Assembly: GCA_964408185.1 (NCBI GenBank)
Contig: CAYOYK010000005.1
Coordinates: 15,323 to 79,322 of the forward strand
DNA from: CAYOYK01 sp964408185
GTDB taxonomy: Bacteria; Bacillota; Clostridia; Christensenellales; Aristaeellaceae
Reading direction: 5' to 3'
DNA length: 64,000 bases
Part shown: positions 8,753-17,168 of the stretch, in pieces
How the letters are laid out: each line of letters opens with the position of its first letter
Numbering within the stretch: position 1 is the stretch's first letter
The notes under the pieces: model-generated
The model's database searches: none
What the model saw: the letters and a program-made list of their open reading frames with translations, nothing else
What the model was told of the DNA's origin: nothing
Position numbers and translations under genes: made by a program

Positions 8753-9968
8753 TGCCCGCACCCCCGCGGCGGACGCGCTGGATCATGCGTTGACCGCCTT
8801 GTATCAACAGGATGCGGACGCCGCGCAGCCCGTACCGGAGGCCTTTGCCACCGGGTGGCGCGCCGCCGTCCGCCGAGAGGAGCAGCTGCAAATGCAAAAG
8901 CAAACGAAAAAGAAGGGTTCACGGTTCTGGAAGCTCGCGCTGCCCGTCGCGGCGGCGCTGGTGCTGGTGATTGGCGCGCTGTGCACCAACCCGCCCTCGC
9001 CCGCGACAAACGCCGCCATGGGCGTGGCGCGCGACGTCGCCTCCTACAAGGCCGATGCGAACGATGGCCAGCCCAGCCTGTCCGCAAGCGAAAGCATGAG
9101 CGCGGAATACGACGCGGCGTCCGACACCGCGATGGCCGCGATGGCGGACAGCGGCGTGTCCGGCTCCGCCGGCACGAGCGCGAACGCGAACGGCTCCGGC
9201 GTGCTGCCCGCAGGCGCAAAGCTGGTGCGTACGGCCGACTTGACACTTGCCACCGCCGAGTTTGACGCAGCTTGGCAGAAGCTGCAGGACCAAGTGACCG
9301 CCGTGGGCGGCTATGTGGAATACAGCTACATTCGCGGCGACGTGGGCGATGGCGAGACCCGCACCGGCAGCCTCACGCTGCGCATTCCCTCGGCGAGGCT
9401 GGATGAGTTCCTCGGCTTCGCGGGCGGCTTGGCGCGCGTGACCTATCAGAGCCAGTCCGCCACCGATCTGACCACGCAGTACTCCGATACCGCCATGCGC
9501 CTGCAAACCCAGCAGGCCAAGCTCGAACGCCTGCAAGCCATGATGGCCGAGGCGACCGACATGAGCGACCTCATCGACATCGAGAGCGCTATCGCCGATA
9601 CGCAGTACATGATCGACATGTACCAGTCGCAGCTCAACGGCATCGACAGTCAGGTGGACTTGTCGCAGGTCGAGCTGACCCTGCGCGAGGAGAGCGTCGC
9701 CTCCGTGGCGAAAACCACCGAGATTTCGCTGGGCGATCGCATCAGCAGCGGGTTCGCGGCCTCCATGAAATGGCTGGGCCGATTCTTCCAGAACATGCTG
9801 GTGTTTGTGGTGATGGCCAGCCCCGTGCTCATTGGACTTGCAGCGCTGGGCCTCATCGCTTGGCTGATTGTGCGGAGCAAACGCCGCAGGGCCGACCGCG
9901 AGGCGCAAGCGCCGGACGCGGCTTCCGGCGAATCTGCCGACAGCGCGCCCGACAGGGCCGACCGATAA
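8739..9968 (+). CDS. DUF4349 membrane protein, probable anti-sigma partner
   Basis: 409 residues. The first 60 or so are polar and presumably cytosolic, followed by a membrane segment (KLALPVAAALVLVIGALC near 64-82), a Ser/Ala-rich stalk, the DUF4349 domain (about 160-325, beginning VRTADLTLATAEFDAAW and containing a coiled-coil stretch QQAKLERLQAMMAEATD), and a second membrane segment near 355-378 with a basic tail. Known DUF4349 proteins often sit next to sigma factors. The overlap with the sigma gene makes an anti-sigma or signal-sensing role likely but unproven. The start is the ATG at 8739, 6 bases after AAAGGAG; an upstream TTG is also possible. Confidence 0.85.
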   Translation: MMRTDARTPAADALDHALTALYQQDADAAQPVPEAFATGWRAAVRREEQLQMQKQTKKKGSRFWKLALPVAAALVLVIGALCTNPPSPATNAAMGVARDVASYKADANDGQPSLSASESMSAEYDAASDTAMAAMADSGVSGSAGTSANANGSGVLPAGAKLVRTADLTLATAEFDAAWQKLQDQVTAVGGYVEYSYIRGDVGDGETRTGSLTLRIPSARLDEFLGFAGGLARVTYQSQSATDLTTQYSDTAMRLQTQQAKLERLQAMMAEATDMSDLIDIESAIADTQYMIDMYQSQLNGIDSQVDLSQVELTLREESVASVAKTTEISLGDRISSGFAASMKWLGRFFQNMLVFVVMASPVLIGLAALGLIAWLIVRSKRRRADREAQAPDAASGESADSAPDRADR

Positions 9969-9976
9969 TCCCGCCG

Positions 9977-10018
9977 GGAGCGCCTCCAAAATGAAACGGA
10001 GGCGTTCCTTTTTGTTTT
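9977..10018 (+). terminator. Terminator after the sigma/DUF4349 pair
   Basis: An 11-bp stem (9977-9987 with 9998-10008, one G-U pair) followed by a T-rich tract ending at 10018. Confidence 0.9.
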
Positions 10019-10039
10019 GTCCTCTGCGTTTTCCGGGAT

Positions 10040-10067
10040 TTGACAACCCCTGAAAACACGGTATAAT
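10040..10067 (+). promoter_or_regulatory. Promoter of the sortase-like gene
   Basis: TTGACA (10040-10045), a 16-base spacer and TATAAT (10062-10067), 31 bases before the ATG at 10099. It looks like a housekeeping sigma-A promoter, so this gene is a separate unit from the sigma/DUF4349 pair. Confidence 0.85.
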
Positions 10068-10098
10068 AGCTATACCACATTGCAAAGGAGGCTGGCCG

Positions 10099-12261
10099 AT
10101 GCCTTGGGACGACGATCCGGCGGATCAGGACGCGTCGGCCTCCCCGCAAGAGCCCATTCGCTTTACGCCCGTCGACGCGCGCGGTCGCCTGAGCTCCGAT
10201 TCGCCCCCGCCCGCCGATGCCTCCGGCGACGCGAGCGGCAATGTTTCCTTTACGCCCATCAACTTTGAGGATCGCCTGCGCGGCCCCGCGCCGCACAGCG
10301 AGCCACGTCCCGTTGCCGCGCCTCCGCTGCGCCCCGGCGAGCGATACGCGGTGGGCGGCCCCGCCTATCTGTACGAAATGCCGCCCGAAGAGCTGATGCC
10401 GGAGCTGGCCCCGGAGCCGTCCTTTCCCGCCGATTCGCCCGCGCCGACGCAGCCGTTCTTCGGCATGCCCGCCAGCGGAAGCGCGGCGGATCTGCGCGAC
10501 TATCAGCGGCAGTATTGGGAGCATCTGCGGCAGCTCAGCGGCGGTTCTCCGCCAAGCGACGCGGCGGACGGTATCCCTTCCTATCTTGCGCGCACGCCGG
10601 ACGCGTCCGCGCAGCGGGACTTCGCCGACGAGGCCTCGCGCGCCGCACAGCCGCCCGCGCAGGAGCCGCCGCCAAATAATATCTGGCATACGGTCGGCTG
10701 GGAGCCTCCCTTGGCGCATCCTTCTTCGAAGGAGCCAGCTTACGTGCCGACCGACCCCGCCCATTTATCCGCCGATCAGGATGATCTGCCCAAGCCCGTG
10801 GCCGTGATGCAAGCGGTTCACAACGCGCAGGCCATTCCCGCATACCTCAATCGCACACCTGCCGAAGCTCCTGCCTCGCAGGAGCCCGGTCGCCGCGTAC
10901 CGCCGTCGGACGCGCAGGCCGAAGCCCCCGCGCCCGCCGAGCACGACCGTCCAGCCAAGCCCACGCATCAAACCAAGCGCAAGCCGTCCTTCACGGACCC
11001 GGACGCCTCCCCCGCGCGGCCCGCATCCCCCAAAACCAAAGCAAGTGCGCAGACGCACGACGTCAGCTCCTATCCCCCGCCGCGCGAGGATCTGCCCCAC
11101 CCGCCGCGCGTCGAGCCCATGCCCGCGCACCGCGCCGCGCCGACGGCAAAGCCCGACAGCGCAAGCCAGCCTCCCGCGCAGGCGGAGCCGCGCAGGCCCG
11201 TGCCGAAGCCTCGAACGACAGCTTCGCCGCGGGCGCCCATTCCGCCGCAGCCTACGTATCAGGCTCCGCGCACGCCACGCGCGCCCAAGCCGCCCAGACC
11301 CAAGCAGCCGCTTGGCCGCGTGATCGCGCTGTGGGCCTGCGTGGCGGCCATTGCGGCCTGTGTGGTAATGATCGGGCTTATGCTCGTGCCTCTGCTGCAA
11401 AGCGAGGAGGGCAGCCAGCCGCTTGGGCAGGGCGGCAACCGCGTCGCGCTGCTTCCGCAGGGCGTGACCTACGTTCCCACCGCTACGCCCGCGCCGACCG
11501 CCAAGCCACAGGAAACGCCGATCCTTCCCATCAACGATGGCGCCCTCGGCCCAATCGATACGCCCGCCGCCACCTATACCCCCGCGCCCGCCACGCGCAC
11601 CAAGCCCGCCGCCTACGCGAGCCTCGTCGCCCGTGAGGAGATCAGCCTGCTCCGTGGCGAATACCCGGAGCTTGTCGGCTGGCTGACCATGGGCGATCTG
11701 ATCGACGCGCCAGTTGCGCAGGCCACCAACCGATACTACCAGACCCACGACGCGCGGCGCGAGAGCAACGCGAACGGCGCGGTCTATCTGGACGAGCACT
11801 TCAGCTTGCGCACGCCGCCGGAAAACCTGCTGATCTGCGGCGCCAACCAGCCGGAGCAGCTCGGCCCGCTACAAGGCTTCCGCAGCGGCGGCTCGGCCTT
11901 CCTGTCCAAATACGGCGTGTTTACGCTGGACACCCTGTACGAGGAGGGCCAATACGTGGTGTTCGCCCTGTTCGACGTGGGTGTGAATCCCTCGCAGACC
12001 AACTACTTCAACTACTCCGGCTTTATCACATTCGCCACGGACGCGCAGTTTGCCAGCTACGTTAAGGCCGCGAAAACGCGCAGTCTGTGGGCAGCGGAGA
12101 TCGACGTTCAGCCCGGCGATCGGCTGGTCACGCTGGCCGTGCCCAACGGCGACACGGCGGATACGCGCCTGATTGTGATGGCGCGCCGCCTGCGCGACGG
12201 CGAGGATCCCGCGGCCTTGGCCGAAACGCTGCGCGGCGCGCGGCCCGCAACAGCCCAATAA
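10099..12261 (+). CDS. Proline-rich membrane protein with a catalytically dead sortase-B-like domain
   Basis: 720 residues. Residues 1 to about 405 are Pro/Ala-rich, low in complexity and presumably cytosolic. A single membrane helix follows at about 408-433 (IALWACVAAIAACVVMIGL), then a Pro/Thr linker. The extracellular residues from about 515 follow the class-B sortase pattern (PELVGWLTMGD, QTHDARRESNANGAVYLD, NYFNYSGFITFA). The catalytic His position (family GHN/GHH) reads G581-A582-N583, and the TLSTC motif reads TLAVP (678-682), with Pro in place of Cys. Only Arg690 of the triad remains. It therefore cannot act as a transpeptidase; a binding or scaffold role is inference. An AAAGGAGG site precedes the ATG. 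Confidence 0.85.
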   Translation: MPWDDDPADQDASASPQEPIRFTPVDARGRLSSDSPPPADASGDASGNVSFTPINFEDRLRGPAPHSEPRPVAAPPLRPGERYAVGGPAYLYEMPPEELMPELAPEPSFPADSPAPTQPFFGMPASGSAADLRDYQRQYWEHLRQLSGGSPPSDAADGIPSYLARTPDASAQRDFADEASRAAQPPAQEPPPNNIWHTVGWEPPLAHPSSKEPAYVPTDPAHLSADQDDLPKPVAVMQAVHNAQAIPAYLNRTPAEAPASQEPGRRVPPSDAQAEAPAPAEHDRPAKPTHQTKRKPSFTDPDASPARPASPKTKASAQTHDVSSYPPPREDLPHPPRVEPMPAHRAAPTAKPDSASQPPAQAEPRRPVPKPRTTASPRAPIPPQPTYQAPRTPRAPKPPRPKQPLGRVIALWACVAAIAACVVMIGLMLVPLLQSEEGSQPLGQGGNRVALLPQGVTYVPTATPAPTAKPQETPILPINDGALGPIDTPAATYTPAPATRTKPAAYASLVAREEISLLRGEYPELVGWLTMGDLIDAPVAQATNRYYQTHDARRESNANGAVYLDEHFSLRTPPENLLICGANQPEQLGPLQGFRSGGSAFLSKYGVFTLDTLYEEGQYVVFALFDVGVNPSQTNYFNYSGFITFATDAQFASYVKAAKTRSLWAAEIDVQPGDRLVTLAVPNGDTADTRLIVMARRLRDGEDPAALAETLRGARPATAQ

Positions 12262-12276
12262 TAAGGAGGATGCACC

Positions 12277-13539
12277 ATGACCGATCCGACGCTCTGCCTT
12301 TCCACCGGCCCCATTTTGCTGCCCCGCGAGGATATCAGCCTGACGTCTTGGGCCTGCGTGGCCTGCGACCAGTTTACCTCCCAGCCGGAATACTGGCGGG
12401 AGGCCGACGCGCTGGTTGGCGGCGCGCCCTCTACCCTGCGGATGATCCTGCCGGAGTGCTACCTTGCCGAGGCGCAGGCGCGCATTCCGCAAATCCACGC
12501 TACCATGCGGGACTATCTGGCGCAGGGCGTGCTGCAAGCCAGCGTGCCGGACGGCTTTGTGCTGACCGAGCGCAACACGGGCTCCGGCGCGCGCGTCGGG
12601 CTGGTAGCCATGCTCGATTTGGAAAGCTATGATTACCGCGCGGGCTTCAAATCTCCGGTTCGCGCGACCGAGGGCACCATTGTGGAGCGTATTCCGCCGC
12701 GCATGCAGGTGCGCAGGGGCGCGCCGCTTGAGTGCAGCCACATTCTTTTGCTCCTTGACGATCCCCAGCAGACGGTGATTGAGCCGCTGTTTGACCGCCG
12801 CGAGGAGCTTCGCCCGCTATACGATTTCCCCCTGATGATGAACGGCGGGCAGCTGACCGGCTACGCGGTGGAAAAGCCCGCCGACGTGGCGCAGGTGTTC
12901 CATGCGCTGTCCAGCCTAAAGGCCGCGCAGCGCTCCGCCGACGGCATGCTGTACGCCGTGGGCGACGGCAACCACAGCCTTGCCACCGCCAAGGCCTGCT
13001 GGGAAGAGCTCAAGCGCACGCTGCCCGTCAGCCAACAGGCCGACCACCCGTCGCGCTACGCCATGGTGGAGATCGAAAACCTGCACGACGACGCGCTGCA
13101 ATTTGAGCCCATCCATCGCGTTCTGTTTGGCTATGATGGCGACGATCTGCTGGACGAGCTGGAGCGCTATGCCTTGGCGCACGACTTGACGCTGCACGCC
13201 GGGGACGACGGCCAGCCGATCCTCTGCGTATACGAGGGCAAGGAGGCGCCACTCAGCCTTGGCGGGCAGACCGACGCGCTCCCGGTTGGCACGCTGCAGC
13301 GCATGCTGGATGCGTGGCTGGCCGAGCACCCCGGCTGCCGCCTCGACTATGTGCACGGCGAGGCCGCCGTGCGCGCGCTTGCCGAGGGCGAGCGCACCGT
13401 CGGCTTCCTGCTGCCCGCGATGGACAAGCTGAGCCTTTTCCCCTATGTGGAGGCCAACGGCGCGCTGCCCCGAAAGACATTCAGCATGGGCGAGGCGCAC
13501 GAGAAGCGCTACTACATGGAAGCAAGACGAATCCTGTAA
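12277..13539 (+). CDS. DUF1015 family protein
   Basis: 420-residue soluble protein of the DUF1015 family, distantly related to free-serine kinases of the ParB/Srx-like superfamily. Family signatures are WACVACDQFTSQPEYW near residue 27, and YAVGDGNHSLATAKACWEE near residue 227, which is the conserved core. The molecular role in Clostridia is not established, and I do not assign serine kinase activity. It starts 15 bases after the sortase-like gene behind AAGGAGG and is likely co-transcribed with it. A strong hairpin terminator follows the stop. Confidence 0.85.
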   Translation: MTDPTLCLSTGPILLPREDISLTSWACVACDQFTSQPEYWREADALVGGAPSTLRMILPECYLAEAQARIPQIHATMRDYLAQGVLQASVPDGFVLTERNTGSGARVGLVAMLDLESYDYRAGFKSPVRATEGTIVERIPPRMQVRRGAPLECSHILLLLDDPQQTVIEPLFDRREELRPLYDFPLMMNGGQLTGYAVEKPADVAQVFHALSSLKAAQRSADGMLYAVGDGNHSLATAKACWEELKRTLPVSQQADHPSRYAMVEIENLHDDALQFEPIHRVLFGYDGDDLLDELERYALAHDLTLHAGDDGQPILCVYEGKEAPLSLGGQTDALPVGTLQRMLDAWLAEHPGCRLDYVHGEAAVRALAEGERTVGFLLPAMDKLSLFPYVEANGALPRKTFSMGEAHEKRYYMEARRIL

Positions 13540-13551
13540 GCGGCAGGCAAA

Positions 13552-13587
13552 AGCCCGCGCCTTTTATCAGGGCGCGGGCTTTTTTTC
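13552..13587. terminator. Bidirectional terminator between DUF1015 gene and aconitase
   Basis: A 10-bp perfect G+C stem (13552-13561 with 13571-13580) with a T7 run on the plus strand and a shorter T run on the minus strand. It can serve both convergent genes. Confidence 0.9.
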
Positions 13588-13596
13588 GTTTGTTTG

Positions 13597-15525
13597 TCAG
13601 GCCTGCTGGGAGATCAGGTTAATCAGCCCGCCCGCCAGCAGCATATCCTGCTCGCGCCGGGTCAGCGGCAGATCGACCTGCACGGTAAAGCCCTTTGTCT
13701 TGTTTTCCAGCGTCAGGCGCGGCAAGCCCTGCGCGATCTCCGTCTTGGCCAGCGGTAGGCAAAGCTCGTCGCCCTGCGCAAAGCGGTCGTAATCGGCGGG
13801 GTCGGCGAATGTCATGGGCATAATGCCGTTGTTGATCAGGTTTGCGCGATGAATCCGCGCAAAGCTCTTGGCGATCACGCCGCGCACGCCCAAGTACACG
13901 GGCACAAGCGCCGCGTGCTCCCGGCTGGAGCCCTGCCCGTAGTTCTGCCCGGCCAGCAAAAAGCCGCCTCCCGCCGCCTTGGCGCGCTCCGGGAAGGTCG
14001 CGTCCACAGGGGCGAGGCAATGCTCGCTCAGCTTGGGCACATTGCTGCGGAACGGCAGCAGCGAGCTATCCGACGGCATAATGTGGTCGGTGGTGATGTT
14101 GTCCTCCATTTTCAGCAGCGTCTGCCCGCAAACCGCGTCGGTCAGCGCGGGGCCCTTGGGGAAGGGCTTGATATTGGGGCCGCGCACGACCTCCACCGCC
14201 TCGGCCCCGGTCTCGTCGGCGGGAGGCAGGATCAGGTTGTCGTTGATCTCAAAGCGCTCCGGCATGGCGACGCTCAGATCGGCGTCCACATCCCGCGGGT
14301 CGGTAAGCACCCCCGTGAGGGCTGTGGCGGCGGCAGTCTCGCAGCTTGTCAGGTACACGCCCGCGCTTTTTGTGCCGCTGCGGCCGTAGAAATTGCGGTT
14401 GTTGGTACGCACGCTCACCGCGCCGGTGCGCGGGCTCTGCCCCATGCCGATGCAGGGGCCGCACGCGGTTTCAAGGATGCGGGCTCCGGCGGCGATCATA
14501 TCATGCAGCGCGCCGTTCTTGGCAAGCATGGCCAGCACCTGACGGCTGCCCGGTGCGATGACAAGCGATACCGTGGGGCACACCGTTTTGCCGCGCAGCA
14601 TCGCGGCCACGCGCATCATATCCAGATAGCTGGAGTTGGTGCACGAGCCGATGCAGACCTGATCGACGCGGATCGGGCCGACCTCGCGCACGCTGGCGAC
14701 GTTATCCGGCATGTGCGGCTTGGCGACGAGCGGCGTGAGCGCGCTCAGGTCGATGGTCACATGCTCGTCGTAGGCCGCGTCGGGGTCGGCAGCCAGCGGC
14801 GTGAAGCACTCCTCGCGGCCCTGCGCGCGCAGGAAGCCGCGCGTCAGCTCGTCGCTGGGGAACACCGAGGTCGTCGCGCCCAGCTCCGCGCCCATGTTGG
14901 CGATGGTGGCGCGCTCCGGGATGCTCAGCGTCTCCACGCCGGGGCCGCAGTACTCCATCACGCGGCCCACGCCGCCCTTTACGGTCAAGCGGCGGAGCAG
15001 CTCCAAAATCACATCCTTGGCGGCCACGCCTCGGCTCAGGCTGCCCGTCAGCTCCACGCCGACCACGGCGGGGCAGCTCAGCGAGTATGCGCCGCCGCCC
15101 ATGGCCACGGCCACGTCCAGACCGCCCGCGCCGATGGCCAGCATGCCCAGCGCGCCGCCCGTGGGCGTGTGGCTGTCGCTGCCCAGCAGCGTTTTGCCCG
15201 GCACGCCGATGCGCTCCAGCTGCACCTGATGGCAGATGCCGTTGCCCGGCTTGCTGAGGTAAATGCCGTGCTTCTTGGCCACGGTGGTGATGTACTGGTG
15301 GTCGTCCGCGTTTTCAAACCCCGTTTGCAGGGTGTTATGATCGATGTATGCCATGGAGCGCTCGGTCTTGACGCGCTTGACCCCGATGGCCTCAAATTGC
15401 AGATAGGCCATGGTGCCGGTAGAATCCTGCGTCAGGGTTTGGTCGATATGGATGGCGATCTCGCTGCCCGGCGTCATCGTGCCGGAAACCAGATGGGCGG
15501 AAAGGAGCTTTTGCGTCAGATTCAT
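13597..15525 (-). CDS. acnA: Aconitate hydratase
   Basis: Interconverts citrate and isocitrate with a 4Fe-4S cluster. The 642-residue protein has the single-chain layout with the swivel domain at the C-terminus (GQNYGQGSSREHAAL near residue 538). Cluster cysteines are visible in CIGSCTNSS near 297 and ACGPCIGMG near 359, and the substrate loop GSDSHTPTGGALG lies near 116. It resembles the shorter aconitases of anaerobes rather than the roughly 900-residue AcnA. With the citrate synthase gene 1.6 kb away it forms the oxidative route towards 2-oxoglutarate. It starts at the ATG at 15525 after a GGAGG site. Confidence 0.95.
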   Translation of the reverse strand: MNLTQKLLSAHLVSGTMTPGSEIAIHIDQTLTQDSTGTMAYLQFEAIGVKRVKTERSMAYIDHNTLQTGFENADDHQYITTVAKKHGIYLSKPGNGICHQVQLERIGVPGKTLLGSDSHTPTGGALGMLAIGAGGLDVAVAMGGGAYSLSCPAVVGVELTGSLSRGVAAKDVILELLRRLTVKGGVGRVMEYCGPGVETLSIPERATIANMGAELGATTSVFPSDELTRGFLRAQGREECFTPLAADPDAAYDEHVTIDLSALTPLVAKPHMPDNVASVREVGPIRVDQVCIGSCTNSSYLDMMRVAAMLRGKTVCPTVSLVIAPGSRQVLAMLAKNGALHDMIAAGARILETACGPCIGMGQSPRTGAVSVRTNNRNFYGRSGTKSAGVYLTSCETAAATALTGVLTDPRDVDADLSVAMPERFEINDNLILPPADETGAEAVEVVRGPNIKPFPKGPALTDAVCGQTLLKMEDNITTDHIMPSDSSLLPFRSNVPKLSEHCLAPVDATFPERAKAAGGGFLLAGQNYGQGSSREHAALVPVYLGVRGVIAKSFARIHRANLINNGIMPMTFADPADYDRFAQGDELCLPLAKTEIAQGLPRLTLENKTKGFTVQVDLPLTRREQDMLLAGGLINLISQQA

Positions 15526-15577
15526 GGGAGCCTCCGTTGCAATGAAATAGCCCGCGCTCGCGGGGTGAATCGGCTTT

Positions 15578-15605
15578 AGTATACAGGATGCGGCCCCCCT
15601 GTCAA
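15578..15605 (-). promoter_or_regulatory. Aconitase promoter
   Basis: Minus strand TTGACA (15600-15605), a 16-base spacer and TATACT (15578-15583). A small G+C hairpin (CCCGCGAGCGCGGG, 15551-15564) lies in the leader. Confidence 0.75.
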
Positions 15606-15650
15606 CGCCGCCGGACTGAAAAGTGCATCAAAGAAACATCAGGTGAGACA

Positions 15651-15690
15651 ACAAAAAAACAAGCGCCCGCCGCAGGATCGCGGCAGGCGC
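15651..15690 (-). terminator. Terminator of the 15.7-17.0 kb membrane protein gene
   Basis: An 11-bp stem (15663-15673 with 15680-15690, one mismatch or wobble) followed on the minus strand by a T run (TTGTTTTTTTG), 30 bases past the stop. Confidence 0.85.
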
Positions 15691-15720
15691 GGAGATTCAT
15701 CGGGCCGGAGCGCATCGGGG

Positions 15721-16971
15721 CTAGAGCACGTTGCTCGTGGTCATCAGCAGCACTATGTAATAGTAGCCGGAGCCCAAGTGCCACAGCAGCAGCAGCGTGC
15801 CCACGGAGTAGGTGAGCCATTGGTACCACCTTCTGGCCTTGGAGCGTACAAACTGCGCAATGCAGCTTGCAAAGTGCCCCGCCATCAGCACCCACAGGAA
15901 GAACACGCTGTTCATCACGCCCCACATAACGTTGCCGTGCCCGGCGCGCGCGCCCGTCTCGTGGAAGAACAAGGCCTCCACATAGCTGATGGCCAGCATC
16001 AGCAGCGCGATCCCCAGCATGCGGTTTTTCAGCATGCCCTTGCGGTAGCAGAAGATCAGCACATACAGGGGGAACACGCATTGCAGCAGCACCTGCGGCG
16101 TAATCTCGCGGAACCAGAACAGCGACGTGATGCAATCCAAGCCACTGGTCTTTTCCACCACAACGCCCGTGTAGTAAAGGTATTGCAGCAAAAAGTACGC
16201 AACCGACGGCAGGAAGGCCAGCACGATCTGCCCAAAGAAGCGCCAGTTCTTGGGCTGGCGAATCAGCTGGTAGAGGAAGAACAAAAAGCTCGCGGGCAGA
16301 AACGCCTCAAAGAACGTGGGCTTCGCGGAGAGGCCGACGCCCATTATCAGCGCCAGCCAAAACACTTGGCTCCACGGAAGCATGGCCATTTTTCCCTTTT
16401 CGGGCTTCTGCTGCAAAAACTCCTCGTAGAGGTGCAGCATGTAGGGGATGGTCAGCAGCATAAAGACGGTGACAAGGTTTTGCGTGCAGTTGTGCCACAC
16501 GTTGGGGGACGTCGCCCCGCGATACACGTTTGGGTTGATTGTCGGAATGCGCACGGCCATCACGAACATCAGCGTAAGGCTCGTCAGCGTAATCCAATCC
16601 CGGCCGAGGCGATCCCCGTAGCAGACGGTCAGCAAGCGGTGCGTCAGCATCATGGCGAGCGTTTTGCTCAGCGCGGTCACCAGCGCGGCGGCAACGTAGA
16701 TGGGCATGCCCAGCTTGTTCAGCGCCGCCACGATCACATGCCACAGCGGGTTGGGCAGCTGAGAGGTAATGGTATGCAGGTCGCCAAAATCAAAGCGGGC
16801 GGCCGCGTTGGCATGCACCTGAATATCCGACGGGCGCAGGCACATCATGTAAAACAGCGCAAACGACACCGCAAAAACAACCGCGCAGACCGTATATTTC
16901 ATCAGGTCAAACCGGGGCCTCGCGGCATCCGGCAACTCCTTGCGCAGCACAAACGGGTCTGGATTGGTCAT
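15721..16971 (-). CDS. Polytopic membrane protein of unknown function
   Basis: 416 residues with about 10 hydrophobic segments and a short charged N-terminus. The first membrane segment (YTVCAVVFAVSFALFYMMC) is followed by a long outer loop with DIQVHANAAARFD and a conserved-looking stretch RIPTINPNVYRGATSPNVWHN. The topology resembles GT-C-type glycosyltransferases or mannosyltransferase-like proteins, in which an acidic residue in the first outer loop is catalytic, but I do not recognise the family. I start at the ATG at 16971 after AGGAGG; a longer reading adds 25 residues with no ribosome site. It has its own promoter and terminator. Confidence 0.8.
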   Translation of the reverse strand: MTNPDPFVLRKELPDAARPRFDLMKYTVCAVVFAVSFALFYMMCLRPSDIQVHANAAARFDFGDLHTITSQLPNPLWHVIVAALNKLGMPIYVAAALVTALSKTLAMMLTHRLLTVCYGDRLGRDWITLTSLTLMFVMAVRIPTINPNVYRGATSPNVWHNCTQNLVTVFMLLTIPYMLHLYEEFLQQKPEKGKMAMLPWSQVFWLALIMGVGLSAKPTFFEAFLPASFLFFLYQLIRQPKNWRFFGQIVLAFLPSVAYFLLQYLYYTGVVVEKTSGLDCITSLFWFREITPQVLLQCVFPLYVLIFCYRKGMLKNRMLGIALLMLAISYVEALFFHETGARAGHGNVMWGVMNSVFFLWVLMAGHFASCIAQFVRSKARRWYQWLTYSVGTLLLLWHLGSGYYYIVLLMTTSNVL

Positions 16972-17005
16972 CAAGGCAGATTCCCTCCTTTGTGAAAACG
17001 TGCGT

Positions 17006-17034
17006 AGTATACCATATTCACAAACGCAAGGCAA
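17006..17034 (-). promoter_or_regulatory. Promoter of the membrane protein gene
   Basis: Minus strand TTGCCT (17029-17034), 17 bases, TATACT (17006-17011). It stands back to back with the citrate synthase promoter. Confidence 0.65.
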
Positions 17035-17066
17035 GCCGGGCGACAAAATACGTCAAGCACATCTCC

Positions 17067-17095
17067 TTGACAAACCGCACGATCCTGTATACAAT
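17067..17095 (+). promoter_or_regulatory. Citrate synthase promoter
   Basis: TTGACA (17067-17072), a 17-base spacer and TACAAT (17090-17095), about 73 bases before the chosen ATG. Confidence 0.8.
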
Positions 17096-17168
17096 AATGA
17101 CTAATAACGACTTACCGCGAAAGGGAGACGATCAGCCAAGCAGGAATCACCCGAAGGAGGCTGCCCAG

